A stretch of DNA of 64,000 bases. It comes from Panorpa germanica. Its lineage: Eukaryota; Arthropoda; Insecta; Mecoptera; Panorpidae. The first letter of the stretch is position 1. Each line of letters opens with the position of its first letter. The translations under genes and the position numbers were made by a program. The notes below the pieces were generated by a model. The model ran no database searches. It saw only the letters and a list, made by a program, of their open reading frames with translations, and was not told the DNA's origin. This document shows positions 1 to 10,317 of the stretch, piece by piece. The DNA lies in assembly GCA_963678705.1 (NCBI GenBank), contig OY783212.1, positions 8,556,001-8,620,000 on the forward strand. Reading direction: 5' to 3'.

Positions 1-121
1 AGTGAGTTTTATTTGATGATATAGGAAGTTGTGTCGTAAAATTATTATAGTTCTCTGGTACTATGTCCTGTAGTAATTTTTGCTATGCATTGGGTTTTTA
101 TAGTGATGTATCAATAAGTGT

Positions 122-259
122 GGTCATTTTAAATCAATAGAAAAACGAAATATTTTTGTGAAAAGTGCTGATATTTTTTTAATTTGAGGTTAGTAATGAA
201 GCATAATATCTGCCAAATGTCATCGAAATATTGCGTTTTTCTATTGATTTAAAATGACC
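122..259. mobile_element. Foldback / palindromic miniature element
   Basis: Arms at 122-155 and 226-259 are inverted copies of each other; outer arm sequence GGTCATTTTAAATCAATAG continues through AAAAACG to the run AAATATTT with about one mismatch. The roughly 70-bp spacer is AT-rich and non-coding. The structure suits a MITE or foldback element. I cannot see a clean target duplication, so the superfamily is open. The core word TATCTGCCAAATGTCA in its spacer (207-222) recurs inverted at 3249-3264. Confidence 0.65.
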
Positions 260-1871
260 GTTTTTCTTGAAAGACGCTATTATTTCTCACAATATAGAGA
301 AAACTGTGTAAAGGTAAGCATTTATAGGTTTCCATGGCTAATACCATACGCGTTGAATGTATCGTACCAAATATGGAAGGGAAGAAAAGCGCAATGGTTC
401 GCGTACAGACGTTAACTGTGATCGGCTATGCAAATTATGTTGTTGACATGTCTTGCAATAGTTGCCTGTGAAGCAACCTTGTTGAAATTGTCGACAATAG
501 CACATTTGTATGACTTATCATTCAGGTAATATTAAAAACCGCAGCAGTCGCTGTATTGGCATATAATTTCTATAACACATATTATATAAACGAAATAAAA
601 CCCGCTAAAAATAGGTTTGTGATACCTGGCTTAAATCATTGAGAGGCTGTGAATATTGTGTAAGACTGTTTGTTTAACAGGAAGCAATACGGTGTTTCAA
701 TTATAAACAATTTTTGAATTTAGATACGAATTACGGTCAATAAAATGAAACAATTTAAACAATTAAAAGTAACTGAATCATTATTTTGATTAATAATCTC
801 TATAAATATTAAATATTGATTTGGATAAGTTAATTTGTTTATATATAAAATTATAACAAGATTTGACGCCTGGCTGTGGGTTGTTTAAATGAAATTCAAA
901 TTAAGCGCGCTTAAGCTCGACACTGAGTTGGCTGAATAAAGAATTAAATACTTTTAAAAGTCATACATACTTATATGTATATACTCGTTTACTAGTCTTA
1001 TTTAAAATTAGTAAAAACAAGCAAAATATATTAAAAAAGTTTTTCACTTACAAAAATAGCATATTAAAAGTTTGTAAAAATGTTTTGATTAAAATTTATA
1101 ATAAATTGGATTGTAACATCTCTCTTCCTTACATTAACCGAAAAAGCTACTAATGACCCCTGCACAGTCTCCCATCCTTTAAATTTGTTTATAATCTTGA
1201 AGTAAATATGAGTAACGTAATGACAGCGATAACCGTTTGGAACCAGCTTGAAGCCGAGTTGAAAATACTCGACTGAACGACTCGGCGACTTAGTATAATG
1301 GGGTCACCGTCATATCATGGCGCAATCTTCTACAGAAATATTTGTATTCCTGTTTACAAGCAAATTTACTTGTACTTCAGAGCAGTCAAATATGTATTAT
1401 TATAAAAAAAGAAGATTGTTGCGAGTAATCAGTAAGGAAAACAAATTAGTCAAGATGAATAATAAAAACAGAGTCAGTGTCTCCGTTAAGGGCTGCAAGA
1501 TAGGGGCCGCATTGCAAATTAAAAATGAAAGGGCGCTTAGAATAACATATTTTCACTAATTAAAATATATGAAACTTTAATTATGCGAATTATAATTTAT
1601 TAAGAGCAAGTTTCTCACTCCTAGGTTTTTCCACCTACATCTGGGTATTTTTGATTGACATCTCATCTCTCATAATAATATCTCATTATCTGTCATTTTC
1701 TCTCAATATCTATAATTACACAAATTAAAATAGGTTGTAATTGTGAGTAAGTATAATTTTGAGTGAGACCTAAAAAGAAACTTATTTCAGATAGATTCAG
1801 ATAGGCAGTTGTGACTAGGTGTAATTTAAAAACCCAGATAGGCTACATACAATTGGTTTTCGTGTGGAGCA
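260..1871. other. No gene supported; AT-rich spacer
   Basis: Non-coding AT-rich DNA. The only open frame here (1317-1559, +) has random composition, no recognisable motif and no splice context. No repeat copies were found by eye. Confidence 0.5.
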
Positions 1872-1873
1872 TA

Positions 1874-2017
1874 GGGCCTTGAACACACTTCGATTTAAAC
1901 CTTAGCGATTTTTTCCGCGTAGTTTTGTCATGCACACACCTCAGGTTTTTAATTTCCTCTGTGTTACAAGCCGCCAGAAAAAATCGCTGAGGTTTAAATC
2001 GCAGTGTGTTCAAGGCC
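1874..2017. mobile_element. TA-flanked MITE, long terminal inverted repeats
   Basis: A 144-bp element with 42-44 bp inverted arms (1874-1915 and 1976-2017) beginning GGGCCTTGAACACAC on the left and GGCCTTGAACACAC on the right, differing at only a few positions. It is flanked on both sides by TA (1872-1873, 2018-2019), the target site of Tc1/mariner-type elements. The 60-bp centre is unique and non-coding. High arm identity suggests a fairly young insertion. Confidence 0.75.
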
Positions 2018-2019
2018 TA

Positions 2020-2723
2020 ATAAAGCATTTGTGTGTTTACTGGGTATATATATATATTTATCGATATTGAATTATGGTACATGAAAATAAAAGAACAAAT
2101 ACCAAATATCTGTTTTTGAACTGAACAAAATCGAACAAAATAATTTTCATAAGACTATTGTAAAAAATACAAACAACGCAGTAATAAATAATTAAAGCCA
2201 AAGCGGAGAGAAATGAATGGTTTTTAATACATTGGAGAACACATCATTATATTTGGAAGCCATTAAAAGATGGAGTAGTTCATTTGATATCTAAAAAGAA
2301 AATTTCCATACAAATTTACAAAAATCAGAAAATATAAAAAATTGACTTAATCGCGATTCATATATGAAAAGAAATATATAAACTTTAGAGACCAGCCAGG
2401 GACTGCTAGATGGCCTAATTCGGCACTGACTAAAAAGAAAAATAATATGATGAATGAAGAATCAACAAGCGTATGTTTTCGTAGTTAAAGTAATTGTTGA
2501 TGCAAACTTGTAAATATTATTCAGTTGAAACATTTTCTTAGAACTTTACTTAAGAAAGACAATTAATTTACTGGGAATATATTTACGTTGGCGTAAACAA
2601 ATATATGCAGATGCGTGTGCGTAAGAAATATGCATAAATAAATACGTTTATATTTACTCGTATAAATGCACAACAGTTTGGTTGATATTTTACAACATGT
2701 CAACATTTATAATCTGAACTTGA
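2020..2723. other. No gene seen; AT-rich spacer
   Basis: Contains a short (TA)n run at about 2043-2060 with a TATCGATA word directly after it. No open frame or repeat is supported. Confidence 0.5.
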
Positions 2724-2730
2724 TACGAGG

Positions 2731-2866
2731 TACGGCTATTAAATTATAAGACAAACGCTGTAACAGGAGCCAGAGAAGGCTTCACGCTAAACAGCTGTCG
2801 GTCGCAGTCGTTTGGCGCATACACACTTTTTCTGTAGCAGCGTCAGTCACGTTATTTAATAGCCGC
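2731..2866. mobile_element. Possible mariner-type MITE remnant
   Basis: Imperfect inverted arms: CGGCTATTAAAT at 2733-2744 against ATTTAATAGCCG at 2854-2865, with a second paired block (ACAAACGCTG and CAGCGTCAGT) further in. TACGAGG precedes the left arm, which resembles some insect mariner ends. The centre has higher GC than its surroundings. No transposase coding remains. A degraded non-autonomous copy is the simplest reading; family is inferred. Confidence 0.4.
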
Positions 2867-4245
2867 ATGTATATAAGAAATTTAATAGCTTACAAAAATT
2901 TCTAAAACATTTGCATTAATAAATTTAAAGACAATCTATTGTGACAAATCTTAAAAAAACGTAGTAGAATGCTTTTTATCTGATGTACCAAGATTTGAAA
3001 AATAATACAAGTTTCAAACCACTTAACATTTTTTCGGGAGCTTAGCTATTAGTGTGAAGAAATAAATTGTGAGAGATAAAAGCAAATTGAATTAGATAAT
3101 TGAAAATGTTTTATTTGAAATGAGATTTTTTTGTTGAATTAATTTGTCTGGGTGAAATAATTGAAAAAGTGTTTATTGTGAGTTTAAGTGTGAAGAATTG
3201 TACGTTTCAACAAAAGTTGTCACTTTCAACATACAACCGTCATTGCGCTGACATTTGGCAGATACTAGCTGTTTTGAAATGTAGAACGCAATGAGAGTTA
3301 ATTTGAACATACATTAATTTTTAAATCTGTACCTTCATCCATACCTATTTCCCCTAAAAATCTCAAAAATAGTTTTATATTTTTTAACTCAATTTTATAA
3401 ATTTAATTTTATTTAAAAAAATATTTTTATGATTTAAATAAAATAAGTATTATTATTAAAGGTATTAAATCATTTCATACATGTCAATAATATCAAGAAT
3501 TTCTACATTTTATGCTGATTAGTTGGTATCAACATTACACACCGTCTTCTAAGATCAAGTTGGAACCTGCTATCTTGAGTGTTGGGAGCAGCTACATATA
3601 AAGGCATAGGTAGCATTACTACTTTGAAAATCTATGTACTTTGTTGGGTAAGAAAGAGATCCTTGTTTGTAACCACCCGCTTTCTCGGTTTATTAGGCTC
3701 CTCATTTGGAAAAGTTATAAAACAAACCACACTGAGAATGAGACATGTACGAGTATATAAATATGATTGTGTTAGAAAAGAAAAATAATCTATATAAATT
3801 ATCAAATGAGGTTAATATATGTAGGTCCTACTAAAATTTTTAAGAAAATATAAACAAATAAATTTCATGCGTAGTGCCAAAGTTTTAAGGTTTATAAATA
3901 TTTATTTTATTTAACCTTAAAACAGTCTAATTAAAAATACGTGTTCCAATGCGGGAGTACGGGAATGCGAGAGGACCTTAATGCCTATATTTATTGTTTT
4001 GGTATCATTATACAAATATAAATATTGACAATAAAACACGTAACATGTAAATAGTTTATACTAGTGGTTCTCAAATATTGTAATTTGTATAAGTAATTCA
4101 TCAACTGAATTGTATAAATCCCGTTATCCTCATGAATCGGTATCGGTAAATTCTAAGGTTTAATTTTTTGTTGTTGTCACATCCGCTAAGTTGTCATATA
4201 TTTCACACCTACTTAACATAGAACTCTTACACATATATCAAATAA
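2867..4245. other. No gene supported
   Basis: AT-rich. The 69-codon frame at 3579-3788 (+) has no motif. Around 3249 is an inverted copy of the 16-bp core of the 122-259 palindrome, flanked by CATTGCG / CGCAATG (short inverted repeat), possibly a decayed relative. Confidence 0.4.
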
Positions 4246-4445
4246 CTGACCTATTCCTTAATAGTGCGTCATACGTCATATGTTACGTCATAAATATGGC
4301 CGACATCTGTAGCGGTATAACTACAATTCAAATTTTGAATTGCTAGATCTCCATCAACATTTAGATATTTAATAAAATAAAAACGACAATACACATTTAT
4401 TAACATCTATTTCAATCAATAATTAAAAAATCAACTCCTAAAAAA
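4246..4445 (+). repeat. Dispersed repeat family A, copy 1
   Basis: About 200 bp resembling 60075-60279 along its length and 16331-16430 in its second half. Shared landmarks in order: CTGACCTA, AAATATGGCCGAC, TTGAATTGCTA-type word, ATCTCC.TCAA, AGATATTTAATAAAAT, ACACATTTATTAACATC, ATTTCAATCAA, then a 3' end near TCAACTCCTAAAAA. No coding capacity or inverted ends. Strand is arbitrary. May be a SINE-like or LINE 3' derivative. Confidence 0.7.
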
Positions 4446-4551
4446 ATTCATACTTCAAGAGTTCACAAGCCTATTGAAATTTTGAGAAAGACCAATTGGC
4501 AAAGACCGTCAGACGCACCCTGTTTCTGGAGTTATTTATATGAGGGATAAA

Positions 4552-5311
4552 CAGTGATGGATTAAGATCTACACCCGTCAGGCCCGGCAAGGGGTTCCAT
4601 AATTTAAGGGGCGACAAAATTTTAAAGACGATTATAATTCAAAATCAAATGGGTTTTTCGTCGACAGTGAGAACAAATTTAAGAGTTTACGTGTTAGGGA
4701 AGCCACAATTTCAGGAGCGACGAAATTTTAAAGGCGAATATAGTTCAAAATCGTCACGAGAACAAATTTTACATTTTACGGCTATGGGGGTTCATTTATA
4801 AAATATATGTATATAACCCTTACAGACGTTACATCCAAACTTAAGTAAGAAAAGATGGTTTAGAAATGAGTCCCGCAAAATATCAATATAATCAGAATCA
4901 AAAGTAATCATTGTCAAACTCCAGCTCACCGGTACAAAATTAATATTAAATCTGACGATAGATGTCAATGTGGTGAAGAAGGAACTTTGGGTCATATTAT
5001 ATTTGAATGTATAAATTATAGTTTAGAAAGATCAAAATTCAATAGTGAAATATTAGATGTGGTTAAAACTTTTCCCGTTAATACTAATTTTGTTAAGTGA
5101 TTCAAAATTAATTAGTGAATTATTTAAATATTTAGAAATTTGTAAAATGGAATTATAAAATGTGAAATATGTAAAAAAATGTTTGATGGTGGCTATGACG
5201 AATAAAAGTCAAGGCAAATAAATAAATAAATAAAAAAAAAACCCTTACAATTTAAGAAGAGCACTTTATCGGAATCCGCCTAGTGTATCATCTAATTTAA
5301 ATCCACGGCTG
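4552..5311. mobile_element. hAT-type non-autonomous element with nested LINE
   Basis: Left end CAGTGATGGATTAAGATCTA and right end (reverse complement) CAGCCGTGGATTTAAATTAG are related inverted termini of hAT style. The outside flanks are a perfect 8-bp direct repeat, GGGATAAA, at 4544-4551 and 5312-5319, the size expected for hAT transposition. Without the LINE inserted at 4825-5239 the element would be about 335 bp. The left part contains two related blocks (about 4596-4647 and 4701-4754: ACAATTT.AGGAGCGACGAAATTTTAAA type), an internal duplication. No transposase is present. Confidence 0.85.
4825..5239 (+). mobile_element. 5'-truncated LINE (I/Jockey/R1-type ORF2 tail)
   Basis: Closely related to 20902-21359. 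The decayed C-terminus of ORF2 is readable: LHPNL.KKRWFRNESRK, then a CQCGEEGTLGHIIFEC-type zinc-knuckle-like motif and INYSLERSKFNSEILD. This C-x-C...H....C tail is typical of the end of ORF2 in I/Jockey/R1-type non-LTR elements. The 3' end is (AAAT)n then poly-A. It is flanked by a 10-bp duplication, AACCCTTACA (4815-4824 and 5240-5249), proving insertion into the hAT element. Frameshifts make it non-functional. Confidence 0.85.
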
Positions 5312-5479
5312 GGGATAAAGTGCAATTTTACGAAATACGATATATCGATAATCTTTTTCGAAAATGTTTGAAAGCCACTGAATTAGCAGTATACAGAGTA
5401 TTCTGACTACATACGTTACGAGGTGTTATAAGTTGAAATGGGAACACTTAGTACCTGATGTATTCACGCATGTCGGCCT

Positions 5480-5627
5480 ATGAATATTGAACGTGCATTA
5501 GTCAGAGTCCGTGACACCATAAAGAACAGCTCTGATGTTACGAGTATGTTAAGCATGCTAACACAACAGAACAGAATGGAACAGAAACAAACGCAGGCGG
5601 TAAACAGCAAGCAACAAGCTGCAAGCG
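5480..5627 (+). CDS. Candidate exon, unknown product
   Basis: Open frame from an ATG at 5480 (the frame is open back to a TGA at 5456) reading about 49 codons to a donor-like GCG/GTAAGA at 5627/5628. The peptide is polar and Gln/Ser/Lys-rich (for example QQNRMEQKQTQAVNSKQQAA), likely helical, and more GC-rich than its surroundings. After the donor the frame becomes hydrophobic and Cys-rich, consistent with intron. I do not recognise the family; ATG context is weak (C at -3). It could be a first or internal exon, or chance. Nothing nearby in the window supplies a partner exon. Confidence 0.25.
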
Positions 5628-5639
5628 GTAAGACGCATG

Positions 5640-6055
5640 TTTGTGAAGTACTACTTTGCATAACAAGTACGAGCACATACTGCAATAATTACAGGTTAAG
5701 GTCTTATGCACAAATATGACCCACAGACGTACTCGTAAAACCATGGATAAATATTTTATTGTTAGCCGTTAAACTTTATTATCATTATTTATTAGTTTCA
5801 ACTTATTTATAGCAATTTTGTAATCTATTTGTCTGTTTTTGAATGATATATGTTCCAAAGATTAAAAATGATTTTAAAATAACGAAATTTTAACATAAAA
5901 TTAACCGAATACTGAAACGATTAATAAAGAAAAACAATCGAAATTCAGTCTCAGATATAAACATATCTTTTTATTAATTATTACGTTTTGTATTTAAGGA
6001 GAGGGTGTTCTAAGTATAGCCGGACGTAATTCGGATTTATCCCTTTAGATGAGTG
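5640..6055. other. No gene; contains poly-A signal of 6056 candidate
   Basis: AT-rich. On the minus strand AATAAA (plus-strand TTTATT at 5970-5975) lies about 80 bp past the stop of the 6056-6391 candidate. Confidence 0.4.
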
Positions 6056-6391
6056 TTAAGTAATCCCTTCTAAGTAAGTATTCCAAGCAGTGTTGCTTGA
6101 GATGGTTGCAATGGCTGCTATTCGAGAACAACGTGCGGTGATGACATTTTGTTGTTTCGGTAAAAAAGCGACGAACGCAAATAAAGGTTTGAACTGTTTG
6201 GAGTTAATATAGAGTACTTCGTCATTTTTTGGTTCCCGTCGTACATACGTTTCCTTTTTTAAGTTATGCTCGTTATTCGAATATTTTTGTAACATATCAG
6301 ATTTATCAATAGGTTTGGTATTCAACATTTCCACCACCTTTGGATACAAGAACCAGGGAACGTACAAAATGTTCCAGCTTTGCAATACCTT
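6056..6391 (-). CDS. Candidate 3'-terminal exon, unknown product
   Basis: A minus-strand frame runs from about 6448 to a TAA at 6056 (130 codons). It has no ATG at its upstream end, but the sequence there carries a pyrimidine-rich tract (CCCTCTTCCCCTCTTACC) followed by ...CCCAAG, a plausible 3' splice site at about 6392. From there about 111 residues follow: VLQSWNILYVPWFLYPKVVE, a charged middle (KSDMLQKYSNNEHNLKKETY) and a hydrophobic stretch FKPLFAFVAFLPKQQNVIT near the end. GC is above background. AATAAA lies about 80 bp after the stop. The protein is not one I recognise. It may be a host terminal exon or a remnant of a transposon or retrocopy. Confidence 0.35.
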   Translation of the reverse strand, partial: KVLQSWNILYVPWFLYPKVVEMLNTKPIDKSDMLQKYSNNEHNLKKETYVRREPKNDEVLYINSKQFKPLFAFVAFLPKQQNVITARCSRIAAIATISSNTAWNTYLEGIT

Positions 6392-6448
6392 GGGCAGTAG
6401 ATCGGTAAGAGGGGAAGAGGGTGTTAAACGAACATATATATATAACAA

Positions 6449-7140
6449 TTCCCGAGAAAAATATTTTTGAGTTTTAATAAATTCCTAAACATGTGCTATA
6501 TATTATAAAATGTCATCACTGTCATGAAAATGGATATAGAAAACCGATATGTTTTTAAAATATAGATTATATATAACCTTGATGACCTATCGAAACGCTA
6601 TTTTAATGTAAGCTTGAAAAATATGCCTAGATTGAAGGAAAGTTGTCAGATAGGATTTCAATAGCGAATCTAGAAACGTTAATGACACTCTAAAATTGTC
6701 GTATCCAAAAATGAGAGAACTCTAAGTCAGTTACTTACGTTAAACTAGCAACAGGTTGTCGGTGATTAGATAAATATTAGAAATAGTCTGTCATTAACTA
6801 AAACAAATATACATTATTGAATTATATATAATCCATACAATAGACAACTATGTAATACTACAATTGTTCCGTAATCATTACAATTATTACGAAATATAAC
6901 CTTAGTAGGAAAATCGCTGTAACATGATAACATATTTTTTTAATTATCAGTCATGCAATTTGCAATGTGAATATAAGATCTTTTACATAAGCCTTATAAT
7001 TCTATTTAAAAAAATGTGTATTATGTTCAGAGCTACCTTGACCATTGAGTTAAAAAAACTGTAGTTCAGAAGCGTAGGGCAGCTGAGAGGCTGCATATAT
7101 ATTTACAAATATACATGTATATATACATTGTAAATCCTAA
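6449..7140. other. No gene seen
   Basis: Very AT-rich; ends with a TA/CA-rich run at about 7097-7130 (ATATATATTT, ACATGTATATATAC). No feature supported. Confidence 0.5.
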
Positions 7141-7148
7141 TAAACAAG

Positions 7149-7322
7149 CACGTGTATCAGAAAATATTTAAAGCACGTGTTTGTTTTTGTAATTCCATCT
7201 TCTACATTTTAATTTTTAATAAAGTTTCATAATAATTTATAGTCGCATCGCGTTTGAAGAACATCGTGATGCAATTAGAACTAGCGTTTGTTGACAGTCA
7301 CGTGGGAATGCAGTTGCACGTG
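7149..7322. promoter_or_regulatory. Cluster of four CACGTG E-boxes
   Basis: CACGTG occurs at 7149-7154, 7174-7179, 7299-7304 and 7317-7322. The first two sit in AAGCACGTGT and the last in GCACGTGG. The whole window has only about nine such sites by my count. CACGTG binds bHLH factors such as Myc/Max and Clock/Cycle, so an enhancer or promoter is possible. The downstream stretch to 7520 is GC-richer than background and carries an 86-codon frame (7254-7514) with no motif. Function is inference. Confidence 0.35.
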
Positions 7323-7519
7323 GTTAAACATGACAACCCCTCTCTTCTCGCCTCTTACAGTCAACTATTATGTAGCACCAGTAATGACCAATTACAAAAT
7401 ATAAAAACAAAGCGGCAATACCACACTGGGAAATTAGTTGTGTTTGGCTCTCAAATGCGTGATTTATACGCTTGTGCCATGATGCGCCTCTGTCTCAGTG
7501 TGTATATTAATTAGTGAGT

Positions 7520-10098
7520 TAATTGTAACCCTTAATGTTACATAATTAATACAATAAACAACACAACAGTAAACAATAAAAACAAATTTCAGATAAGAGG
7601 CCATCTCTTAATTACGTCACATGCACATATATGACAAAACGTGAGAAGAGAAGCAGAGGAGGTACGAGATTTGTGTCATCACAGTTGATCTAAAAGTAGA
7701 CCTTAAACAACAACATAAAAAAAAGACTAAATAAATAAATGTGTGGCGTCACAGCAGAAGACGGGGGTTGGAACTACCCACAATGTGTGACAAGACGTGA
7801 CAATAATCCGAGCAAACTTTTATTGAGACCTTATAGATGAGACATTATATATGACATTATGATTCAGTAGAAGATGCCAGCATGAAATAATCTATAATTA
7901 AGAATAAATTTGGAATATTGAATGACTAACTTACATTAATCATATTTATAAGTATAAATTAAATTGAGAAATTATTTTTGACAATTTATCTCGATTTCTA
8001 TGTCATTATTTGTAATGGGCAACAACAATAAACAAGAACAATACAAAACAGATCATCAAATTACCCGTTCATAAAGAAGAAAGAAACATAATAAATATAA
8101 CAACATAAAAACCTCATCAAAAATAACAACATAGTTTTATGGCATTAACATTCACGATCACGATACGTACTGTGCGTTCTGCGTTATGCGTAAAGTCAAG
8201 TTGACATTGACGTTGTCGCTGACGTCATCATACTCATACAGTATGTCAAATGGAACTGATATTACAGGACGGGTATAGAGTTATTGTTATAACATATTTT
8301 TATGTCATCCCCATCCACCGTTTTTACCCTTTTAGTGAAAAGGCTTTTCCTCAATGCTAAATTTGATAAGTTTAATGCCAGAGTTTCTGAAATGGTTTGT
8401 GAACTAAAATAAATCATATTACCCTGAAAAAACTTATTGACTTTATTAATAAAACTATAATTCAAACGAATAATTTAATCTTCTTATTTTAGGTACCCTT
8501 ACTAGTATATATAAGTTGTAAATAATATTGTAAATGTTTATACTCGTAGATGTATATATTATTTTAAGTGCTAATAACTTTTGAAAGTTGATGCACTCAA
8601 ATAAAAATTTAAAAAAAATATATACATAAACGTTTTGTGTATTTTATAAATATATACTATTTTATATTAAAGAAAAGTAAAGCAATATACTCCTATATTT
8701 AAATCTCTGTGCAGTGGGTAGTTCTAAATGATAAAAGCGGCTGCGATCCACTGTTAAGGAAGCTGTGATCTACATAGCGAGTTTCCGTTAGAACTTTCTC
8801 TTTCTCTAGAAATATAAATTCATCTAAAGCGAGTCATAAAAGTTGACCATAAAATACAATATCGCAGAGCTGTGGAAGCACTCAGACTCCCAGTTCTCGC
8901 TGTCTCTGGGTTGTTCCTGTTCTTGTCCGCATTGGGGTTACAATTTAGCTATTGTGTGTTTTATCTCTGGGCAATTCTGCTCTAAAACTACCACATTGGG
9001 TCGTTTTGAGGATAATATTTATCTTCCATTATGTTTACTTTATGTATTTGTATTTCAATGGGTAATTAACACTAATTACTTTCAGGCCTACCGGAGTTTG
9101 GTAGAGAATTGAGGAAATGTGTGTGATGTCTATTTTCAAAATAAAAATAACACATTTTTGTAGATGCTTTTAGAAAAATCTAATAAGGATTTCAAAATTA
9201 ACAGAGCACACAGAAATGGTCAATTTTCTAATTAAAATATTTTTAAGAATTACACTTTGCAACACTTGAAGTGAGTTCTACAATAATAATAATTGAAAAT
9301 GTAACAGAACGGTTTACATGTATTTGATTCCATCACAAAATTCAAAAGTTCAAAATCAGTCGTAATTGTGAGTTGAAATTAACTGCATCGAATATTTGGA
9401 ATGCAGTTAATTTACCAAGTACAATAAAGTTTTACTAAGTTGAAGAGTTACTAAGATCGAACTTATAAATTATAAACTAAACCTTATATATTTATAAGAT
9501 TCATAATCTAGAAATATTCTAGATCAAAGTATAAAAGGAGTCTAGAAATATTAAACAATCGGAAATGTAATTCAGGAGAATGAGTTAAGTAACATTTCGC
9601 AGAAAATTTCGTTTAAATCTCTGCTTAAAGTATGACATACGTAGATATATTTTAAAATCATATTCATCGCAAGTGTTATTTAGAATCACAGCCGTTTCCG
9701 GACGCTAACTGCTAAATTTTGAAAAATCAAAAAAGACCAAGTTTTGTTTAGACCAATCCTGGTCGGAAGAATGCAATAAGTAAACTTTCTGTGTAACATA
9801 TCACTTGTTTTATTTTTGAACCTCATTTAGAATTACGGTTCTTTAATAACTTTAAAAACATTCAATAATTTACTACACAAGGTAATCATGCTAATTATAA
9901 AGTTTGCTCTAATGGCGTTGTGGCTCAGTTTATTCAACGTTTAAATCGTTTGTGCAAGCATTAACATTTGAATGAATAATTCTCAAAGCTCCCCTAACAC
10001 TAAGAGTTTAAAACATACATAAATTATTTACATAATACAATATTTGAAATTTAATTATGCAGATATAAAGATAAGCCGTTTATGTAATTACAATTTTA
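7520..10098. other. No gene supported
   Basis: AT-rich. At 7781-7802 is the word AATGTGTGACAAGACGTGAC, related to two sites at 32417 and 32491. A palindromic CRE (TGACGTCA) lies at 8220-8227. Frames at 8262-8465 and 8843-9112 show no motif or splice context. Confidence 0.4.
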
Positions 10099-10317
10099 TC
10101 AGTCAAAAAGATTATGGTCAATATGATCAAATGTTTGTTTTCCAATGCAAACACTTTGGTGGTGACGGGAAAACAAATAGAAAAACTCCTTCCTCTTCAC
10201 AGTTCTATAAATGAGGAGAAGAGTGAACACTGGCTTGGAATATGTATATAGAATGACTACAGACATCGCCACAGGACCACTTCCTACATCCAGAACCAGG
10301 GGCGGTGCCGACGCCAT
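10099..10317 (-). CDS. Candidate small protein or first coding exon
   Basis: ATG at 10317 with a good animal start context (A at -3, G at +4) opens 72 codons to a TGA. It starts MASAPPLVLDVGSGPVAMSV, with a hydrophobic, probably membrane-spanning stretch at about residues 14-38, then a basic turn (RTVKRKE) and a His-rich tail. GC is clearly above the flanks and codons look non-random for this AT-rich DNA. I do not recognise the family and see no clear splice donor or poly-A signal. It could be a short membrane protein, a first exon or a transposon relic. Confidence 0.3.
   Translation of the reverse strand: MASAPPLVLDVGSGPVAMSVVILYTYSKPVFTLLLIYRTVKRKEFFYLFSRHHQSVCIGKQTFDHIDHNLFD

Noticed and set aside
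5418..5440. TACGAGGTGTTATAAGTT as a mariner end upstream of the 5480 frame
   Set aside because: No opposite end and the following frame does not resemble a mariner N-terminus.
5464..5744. Two Cys-rich minus-strand frames opposite the 5480 exon candidate
   Set aside because: Composition is that expected from the antisense of a Gln/Lys-rich frame.
7254..7514. 86-codon frame over the E-box cluster
   Set aside because: Starts at a non-ATG codon, no recognised domain; GC bias is explained by the regulatory-looking patch.
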